Below, in pieces: positions 59,546 to 64,000 of a stretch of 64,000 bases of DNA. The translations under genes and the position numbers were made by a program. Under the pieces are notes generated by a model. The model saw only the letters and a program-made list of their open reading frames with translations. It was not told the origin of the DNA and made no database searches. Source of the stretch: JANQGH01 sp039819285 (GTDB lineage: Bacteria > Pseudomonadota > Alphaproteobacteria > DSM-16000 > Inquilinaceae); the NCBI GenBank assembly GCA_039819285.1, contig JBCBSH010000001.1, positions 1 through 64,000 on the forward strand. The letters run 5' to 3'. Numbering within the stretch: the first letter of the stretch is position 1; the number at the start of each line of letters is the position of its first letter.

Positions 59546-60301
59546 ATGCCGGCCATGCGTCTTGCAAACGAAATCGCCGACCTCGTCAGACGTTCTGGGG
59601 CTCAAGTCGAGGTTCGACCTGGTGTGGAAGGGTTCAAGACCGTCGCGTTTGCCGTCGAAGGCAAGCGCAGCGGCAACCCGGAGTTCGATCCGGACCTTCA
59701 CCCGCTGACCCCAGCGAACAGTTTTTGGATCCGGTTTCGCGAGCCGGACGACTCGACAATCGCGTTCATCGCGGCGCGCCTGATCAAGACTGACAGTCTG
59801 CGGGAAATGGCGGCGGATCGTAGTCTTTGGTATGGCGACATGATCCGGTTTCGCGAACCGCTGGACGTGGTGTCGGATCCGAACGATCCGGTGTTGAACG
59901 GCGATGTTGTTCTGGATGGTTCCATGTGGGTCGATCCCAGCTATCGGGGGCGGGCTTACTCCTGGTGCCTTAGCCGGATGCTGCGGTGCGTGGCGTGCGA
60001 TCTCTGGGACCCGGATCACTATTTCGGCTTCTCGCTAGCGAGGCTCGCGAAGAGTCGATTGCCTGTTTACAGCTATGGCTATGCCAGCATTGATCACTTC
60101 GCCCGCGACTATCTAGTTCCCGGGTTACCGCGTTGCGACCTCTACATCACGCCGTTGAACCGCCAGCAGGCGAAGGTTCAGTTCGCCATGGATCTGGCGT
60201 TCCTGCAGGCCAGCCCGAACCTTGTGCTCGACCGCGACTTCTCACAATCGCTGAAGCAACATGGCGTCGAGGTAGCCGGCGAAATGGCCGCCGCCGGGTA
60301 G
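59546..60301 (+). CDS. Uncharacterised protein with GNAT-like motif
   Basis: The 251-residue protein has a region WVDPSYRGRAYSWCLSRML (about residues 128-146) that resembles motif A of GNAT acetyltransferases (Q/R-x-x-G-x-G/A), preceded by LDGSMWV as a beta strand. Otherwise I do not recognise it. The middle (FWIRFREPDDSTIAFIAARLIKTDSL) and C-terminus (DLAFLQASPNLVLDRDFSQSL) show no known motif. AAAGGAGA lies about 9 bases before the ATG. It is isolated, with a strong hairpin after its stop. Confidence 0.65.
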   Translation: MPAMRLANEIADLVRRSGAQVEVRPGVEGFKTVAFAVEGKRSGNPEFDPDLHPLTPANSFWIRFREPDDSTIAFIAARLIKTDSLREMAADRSLWYGDMIRFREPLDVVSDPNDPVLNGDVVLDGSMWVDPSYRGRAYSWCLSRMLRCVACDLWDPDHYFGFSLARLAKSRLPVYSYGYASIDHFARDYLVPGLPRCDLYITPLNRQQAKVQFAMDLAFLQASPNLVLDRDFSQSLKQHGVEVAGEMAAAG

Positions 60302-60328
60302 AACACGGCGCAACCGGCTGCACAGGCA

Positions 60329-60363
60329 CCGGCCGTTCACGGGCAAGAACCGTGGACGGCCGG
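60329..60363. terminator. Long hairpin between convergent genes
   Basis: CCGGCCGTTCACGG pairs with CCGTGGACGGCCGG (14 bp, one G-U) around a seven-base loop, between the GNAT-like gene and the radC-like gene. A probable bidirectional terminator; the following GTTGTG is only weakly U-rich. Confidence 0.75.
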
Positions 60364-60370
60364 GTTGTGA

Positions 60371-61729
60371 CTACGAGATCGGGGTGGCGGCTCGCCGCAG
60401 ATAGCCCAGCTGACGCAAGCTGGCAAAGCTGTCGCGTGTGACGATCAGATGATCGTGCAGTTCGATATCGACGCTGTTGGCGGCGTATTTCAGGTCGCGC
60501 GAGAACTGAATATCCGCGGCCGAAGGGGTCGGGTCGTCTGACGGGTGATTGTGCACCAGCACCACGCCGCTGGCGTCCAGATTCAGGGCGCGCTTGATGA
60601 TCTCGCGCGACTCAACGGGTGCGAAGGCGTTGCTGCCGCGGCTGATCTGCTCGTCGTGGATCAAGCGCAGCTTGTTGTCGACGAACAGGGCGCGCACGAC
60701 CTCAACGGATCTGTGGCCGACCCGCGCGCGGCAATAGACCAGCAGTTCGTCCAAGCTTTTTAGAAGCGGCTTGTCGACCAGATCCCGACGGATGATTCGG
60801 GTGGCCATTTCACCAGCGGCCTTTAGTTGCGCGATACTGCCGTATGAGAGGTTGCCGATGTCCTTCAAGCGCTGGGGCTCTGCATTGATCACCTCAGCCA
60901 GATTGCCAAAAGTCGAAACCAGTCGGGCGGCGGTGGCCCTCGGATCAATACGCGGAAAGATCTGGATCAGGAATTGCTCAAGTAGGGCGGTGTCGTCCAG
61001 CTTGTCGAAGATGTCCGGGTCTAGCCCGACGATCGCGTCGTTCGCCTGCTCGACATTGGCATAGCCACCATGCGCCGGGCGCCGGTCCTGGAAGTGAAAG
61101 GGCGCGACCTGCCTGTCGGTCGAACACTCTTGCAGTCGGACGACCGTCATCAGATGGGTGCAGCGCCGTTCGTTGTTCGATCCAAGCGGCATAATCAACC
61201 GCGCGAAGCGGCGAGAGACACCACCCGTGCCGAGCGAGATTTCCATGAAGCTACAGCGGCGCAGGAACGCGGCGGTGGAATAGTCGACCATGACCGCCTC
61301 GGCCATAATCGGGTCCGGATAGTGCTTCACCAGCTTGCCGCTCAGGTCCTCACCCGCCAAACGCGCCTCGCGATCGAATTCGACGAAGGCGTACCGGTCG
61401 GGATCGCCGGTTTGAACGTCGATGAGGTGCTTTTGAAGCCCGTCCTTCTTGGATTTGAAGGAGGCAAGCATGTCCTGGTGGCGCGGCAGCCGATCGGTTG
61501 AGCTGTGGCCCTGCCACTGTTCGTAGATCTGGGCGAAGTCCGGCAGCGCCTCGACGGCCTCGATGCCATATTCGTCGCGCCGCAACAGGCAGTTGCCGTT
61601 GGCGGCCAATCGCTCGCTAAAGCCAATGAGGAATCGGCTGATCTGCGGGCGGGCTATAGGGCGTAGTCGCAGCACCGGTCGTTTACCGTAGCGTCCGTCG
61701 GCAGTGATTATCGATCTTGGCGACTGCAT
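60371..61729 (-). CDS. RadC/JAMM protein with N-terminal PAS_5-like domain
   Basis: The C-terminal half (about 240-452) is a RadC-type UPF0758 protein: a helix-hairpin-helix (ARLVSTFGNLAEVINAEPQRLKDI) and an MPN/JAMM metalloprotease-like domain with LVHNHPSDDPTPSAAD (about 390-406; D replaces the usual G in HPSG). The N-terminal about 220 residues resemble the alphaproteobacterial PAS_5 family (LPRHQDMLASFKSK; YAFVEFDREARLAGEDLSGK; ARLIMPLGSNNERRCTHLMTVV). Normal RadC has about 225 residues, so this is a two-domain fusion of 452 residues. The ATG at 61729 is the first of the frame. It is followed by a strong hairpin. Confidence 0.85.
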   Translation of the reverse strand: MQSPRSIITADGRYGKRPVLRLRPIARPQISRFLIGFSERLAANGNCLLRRDEYGIEAVEALPDFAQIYEQWQGHSSTDRLPRHQDMLASFKSKKDGLQKHLIDVQTGDPDRYAFVEFDREARLAGEDLSGKLVKHYPDPIMAEAVMVDYSTAAFLRRCSFMEISLGTGGVSRRFARLIMPLGSNNERRCTHLMTVVRLQECSTDRQVAPFHFQDRRPAHGGYANVEQANDAIVGLDPDIFDKLDDTALLEQFLIQIFPRIDPRATAARLVSTFGNLAEVINAEPQRLKDIGNLSYGSIAQLKAAGEMATRIIRRDLVDKPLLKSLDELLVYCRARVGHRSVEVVRALFVDNKLRLIHDEQISRGSNAFAPVESREIIKRALNLDASGVVLVHNHPSDDPTPSAADIQFSRDLKYAANSVDIELHDHLIVTRDSFASLRQLGYLRRAATPIS

Positions 61730-61779
61730 ATACCAGCCTGCGCAAGATTAATCGACGTAATCGTTCAAAAAAGAGGCAG

Positions 61780-61812
61780 AAAAAAGGGAATGCCGCCCAA
61801 AAAAGGACGGCA
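61780..61812 (-). terminator. Rho-independent terminator after Xre-type gene
   Basis: Read on the minus strand, TGCCGTCC-TTTTTT-GGGCGGCA forms a stem with one mismatch, followed by a run of six U (61780-61785). It ends the Xre transcript before the radC-like gene. Confidence 0.85.
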
Positions 61813-61866
61813 CTCTACATGTGTGGGTTGTTTGTCTTTTGATTGACTACTTTAATTGGGGAACTG

Positions 61867-62283
61867 CTATTCCGTCTCGCCGATTGCCCGCAAGAGGCCG
61901 ACATACCGGTTGCGCAGCTTTTCATCATGGATGGCGTAGTAGGCCTCGACCAACTCGTTGGTTTCGCGGTCCATATGGGCGTCGAAGACATCGCTGGCGG
62001 ATTCCGCAACGCCGGCCGGGATACCCTCGATGTTTTCGTCAACACCTTCGAAAAAGAAGCCGACAGGAACACCCAGAAATTCGGCGAACCGCCAAAGCTT
62101 GCCGGCGCCGATGCGGTTGGCGCCCTTCTCGTATTTCTGAACCTGTTGGAAGGAAAGGCCGACGGCGTTGCCTAGCTTTTCCTGGGACAAACCCAGCATT
62201 CTGCGCCGCAAACGAATTCTGGCGCCGACATATGTATCGACGGGGTTGGGACCCTCGTCCTTGTCGGCCATACGACTTGCCAT
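61867..62283 (-). CDS. Xre-type regulator of the alphaproteobacterial PraR-like family
   Basis: The 138-residue protein has an N-terminal helix-turn-helix (about 20-75; GARIRLRRRMLGLSQEKLGNAVGLSFQQVQKYEKGANRI) and a helical C-terminal extension (FLGVPVGFFFEG; DRETNELVEAYYAIHD). This family of about 140 residues is widespread in alphaproteobacteria and includes PraR, which controls symbiosis and attachment genes in rhizobia. AGGAG lies upstream of the ATG at 62283. The 400-bp upstream region contains repeated operator-like sites, consistent with autoregulation. Confidence 0.88.
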   Translation of the reverse strand: MASRMADKDEGPNPVDTYVGARIRLRRRMLGLSQEKLGNAVGLSFQQVQKYEKGANRIGAGKLWRFAEFLGVPVGFFFEGVDENIEGIPAGVAESASDVFDAHMDRETNELVEAYYAIHDEKLRNRYVGLLRAIGETE

Positions 62284-62685
62284 AACGAAATTCTCCTCAA
62301 TGAAATTCGGTGATTTGCATACTTACGATAATTAACGACGGTTTTACTGCACCCGTCCTGCGGGTCAAGAGATAATCCAACTCAATCGTCACAATTCGGT
62401 TATTTTGGGTTGCTCCGTTCAATTGCAAGTCCGAATAGGTCTCAATTCGGTGATAAGAACGATTCTCAAGTCGTCTCCGAAATGGGCCAAGAGCACAGTC
62501 TCAACTATAGTCGACAATCGCGAATTCGCGCGAACGCGACGAAGGCCGGTATTCGAAGTCTGGGGCCAGTTTCGTCTTTGCCGCGATAGCGGCGATGGAT
62601 CGTGGACCGGCAGTTGATTGGCATCGCTGTTTGTCCGAAACAGTGAAGACGCCGGGCCTGCCCAAGTCGCGTCAAACCGGTGCCG
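62284..62685. promoter_or_regulatory. AT-rich region upstream of Xre gene with three AATTCGGTnAT repeats
   Basis: This 402-bp region has no supported gene. AATTCGGTGAT occurs at 62304-62314 and 62444-62454 and AATTCGGTTAT at 62393-62403. A near-consensus CtrA box (TTAA-N7-TTTA) lies at 62332-62346. CGCGAATTCGCG, a perfect 12-bp palindrome, is at 62519-62530. The copies are the most likely binding sites of the Xre protein. Confidence 0.5.
62304..62454. repeat. Three copies of AATTCGGT[GT]AT
   Basis: Copies are at 62304-62314, 62393-62403 and 62444-62454, all in the same orientation. In the xre direction they read AT[AC]ACCGAATT, and the copy nearest the gene ends 21 bases before the start codon. 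Spacings are 89 and 51 bp. Confidence 0.55.
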
Positions 62686-63984
62686 TCAGTCCAGCCCGGC
62701 CATCCTGGGTATCCAAAGAACCAGGTCCGGCACATAGGTGATCAACAGCAGCAGGGCCACCAGGACCGCGACGAAGATCCAGATCTCGCGGATCATCTGG
62801 CCCAGTGGAATGCCGTTCAGCGCCTTGATGATGAACAGCAGGATGCCGAGCGGCGGTGTGATCAGGCCGATCATCATGTTGAACACCAGTACGACGCCCA
62901 GATGCACCAGGTCGATGCCCAGCGCGGCGGCAGCCGGAATGAACAGCGGCGTGACCACCAGCATGATGGTCGACACGTCCAGCACGCAGCCCAGCAGCAG
63001 GTAGAGAACGTTCAGCAGAAGCAGGAACATGGCCGGCGTCAGGTCGAGCTGTTGAAACAGCTCGAACACGGCCTGCGGCAGCCGCTCGATCGTGACCACA
63101 TAGTTGAAGATGAACGCGCCGCCCAGAATGATGGTGACCACGGCGGTCGTGCGCGCCGTTGCGATCACGACATCGAGGAATTCCTTCCAGCCCAGCGTGC
63201 GGTAACCGAAGACCGCCAGCAGCAGGGCGTAGAACGCGGACACCGCCGCTGCCTCGGTCGGCGTAAAGGCGCCGGTATAGATGCCGCCCAACAGCAGCGC
63301 GGGCATGAACAGGGGCGGCAGCGCGCGCAGGATAATGATCGGAAACTGGCGCAGCGGTATGGCGTTCTCGACCGGGAAGCCCCGGATCTTGGCCATCACC
63401 ATCACCATGGTGCCGAGCGCCAGGCAGATCATGATCGCCGGGATCATGCCGCCCAGGAACAAGGCTCCGACCGAGGTGGACGAGATCAGCGCATAAAACA
63501 CCATCGGGATCGACGGCGGGAAGATCGGGCCGACCACGGCCGAAGCGGCGGTGACCGCGCCGGCGAACCCGGCCGGATAGCGGTCCTTGTCGGTCATCAT
63601 ATTGACCAGGACCTTGCCGACCCCGGCGACGTCGGACACCGCGCTGCCGCTCATGCCGGAAAAGATCAGGCTGGTGGCGATGTTGACCTGGGCCAGGCCG
63701 CCGGGCAGGCGGCCGACCATGGCCAGCGCGAAATCGAGCAGCCGGTCGGTGATCTTGCCGGCGTTCATCAGATTGGCTGCGAAGATGAACAGGGGCACGG
63801 CCAGCGCGACGAAATTGTCGAAAATGCCGTTCAGCACCTGTTCGGAGGCCAGCCCGACGTCGCGGCCCACCATCAGCAGATAGAAGACGCTGGAAACGAT
63901 CATCGAAATGCCGATCGGCATGCCGGCGACCGTGGTCCCGACCAGGATGGCCAGCATGATGATAAAGGCGTATTCGGCCAGCAT
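62686..63984 (-). CDS. dctM: TRAP transporter large permease (DctM)
   Basis: The 432-residue protein is the 12-segment membrane permease that imports organic acids with a periplasmic binding protein and a small permease (DctQ). It has GGLAQVNIATSLIFSGMSGSAVSDVAGVG, TAASAVVGPIFPPSIPMVFYALISSTSVGALFLGG and GIYTGAFTPTEAAAVSAFYAL, all family signatures. The ATG at 63984 overlaps what looks like a TGA stop of a preceding gene, probably dctQ, just outside the window. Confidence 0.94.
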   Translation of the reverse strand: MLAEYAFIIMLAILVGTTVAGMPIGISMIVSSVFYLLMVGRDVGLASEQVLNGIFDNFVALAVPLFIFAANLMNAGKITDRLLDFALAMVGRLPGGLAQVNIATSLIFSGMSGSAVSDVAGVGKVLVNMMTDKDRYPAGFAGAVTAASAVVGPIFPPSIPMVFYALISSTSVGALFLGGMIPAIMICLALGTMVMVMAKIRGFPVENAIPLRQFPIIILRALPPLFMPALLLGGIYTGAFTPTEAAAVSAFYALLLAVFGYRTLGWKEFLDVVIATARTTAVVTIILGGAFIFNYVVTIERLPQAVFELFQQLDLTPAMFLLLLNVLYLLLGCVLDVSTIMLVVTPLFIPAAAALGIDLVHLGVVLVFNMMIGLITPPLGILLFIIKALNGIPLGQMIREIWIFVAVLVALLLLITYVPDLVLWIPRMAGLD

Positions 63985-64000
63985 CAGATGTAGTCGGGCC
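63984..64000 (-). CDS. Possible 3' tail of dctQ (small TRAP permease)
   Basis: On the minus strand the bases before dctM read ...PDYI then TGA, with the TGA overlapping the dctM ATG (TGATG). The position and overlap match dctQ-dctM operons. With only 17 bases visible this is a placement by context and not by sequence similarity. Confidence 0.3.

Noticed and set aside
1..64000. CRISPR arrays, insertion sequences, integrases, phage genes, rRNA or tRNA genes
   Set aside because: I saw no spaced repeat arrays, no transposase or integrase motifs, no tail or capsid genes and no complete cloverleaf candidate. This is by eye, so short RNA genes could be missed.

Overview
The window is about 64 kb of GC-rich DNA from an alphaproteobacterium, most likely an uncultured or environmental lineage near the Rhodospirillales. 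Support for this comes from the block rpoZ-rsh-acpS-lepB-rnc-era-recO-parC, a bactofilin next to an M23 peptidase, a TRAP transporter, an alphaproteobacterial Xre-type regulator and a PAS_5-like domain. The first 20 bases match the end of an Illumina TruSeq adapter with two single-base deletions, so position 1 is probably an untrimmed contig end rather than genomic sequence.

Layout. 1-1.2 kb: M23 peptidase (5' truncated) and bactofilin (apparent frameshift). 1.3-6.1 kb: minus-strand cupin, secreted NTF2-like protein, a eukaryotic-type glutaminase with ankyrin repeats, a SigZ-like ECF sigma factor behind a CadI/ArsI-like metalloid protein, and a SnoaL-like protein. 6.4-10.2 kb: overlapping lytic transglycosylase, alpha/beta hydrolase and PLP ammonia-lyase genes. 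10.3-13.3 kb: dapA, smpB, a small protein, a family-5 uracil-DNA glycosylase and a NYN-domain protein. 13.6-22.8 kb: the housekeeping block, then bioY and a clear terminator.

23-28 kb holds the least explained genes: a PKMT-like methyltransferase with a regulatory domain, followed by a 777-residue cysteine/tryptophan-rich protein whose N-terminal half is an exact-register 135-residue tandem duplication, and a convergent exported transglycosylase. 28-35 kb holds a stand-alone Lrp ligand domain, a kynurenine-formamidase-like hydrolase, and an RpiR regulator that heads an AfuABC/FbpABC-type importer and a histidine phosphatase. Two near-identical operator-like sites sit 30 bp apart in front of the regulator. 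35-43.9 kb: RidA, a phosphotransferase, an Att-like ABC exporter with its AttH protein, and a sugar-acid dehydratase, dehydrogenase and cupin group.

44-53.5 kb: P-loop kinase-like protein, VOC protein, SRAP protein, a membrane protein, a MocR regulator, an ArsR/SRPBCC pair, a second ArsR divergent from a TIGR01777 epimerase, acyl-CoA dehydrogenase and Sua5. 53.6-60.3 kb: orphan ParA, NCS2 permease, CysQ, a solitary CoxL-like molybdenum subunit, a 38-residue membrane peptide and a GNAT-like protein. 60.3-64 kb: a RadC protein with a fused PAS_5-like N-terminus, an Xre regulator with an AT-rich repeat-bearing upstream region, and dctM running to the window end. I found no rRNA, tRNA, CRISPR array, prophage or insertion sequence.
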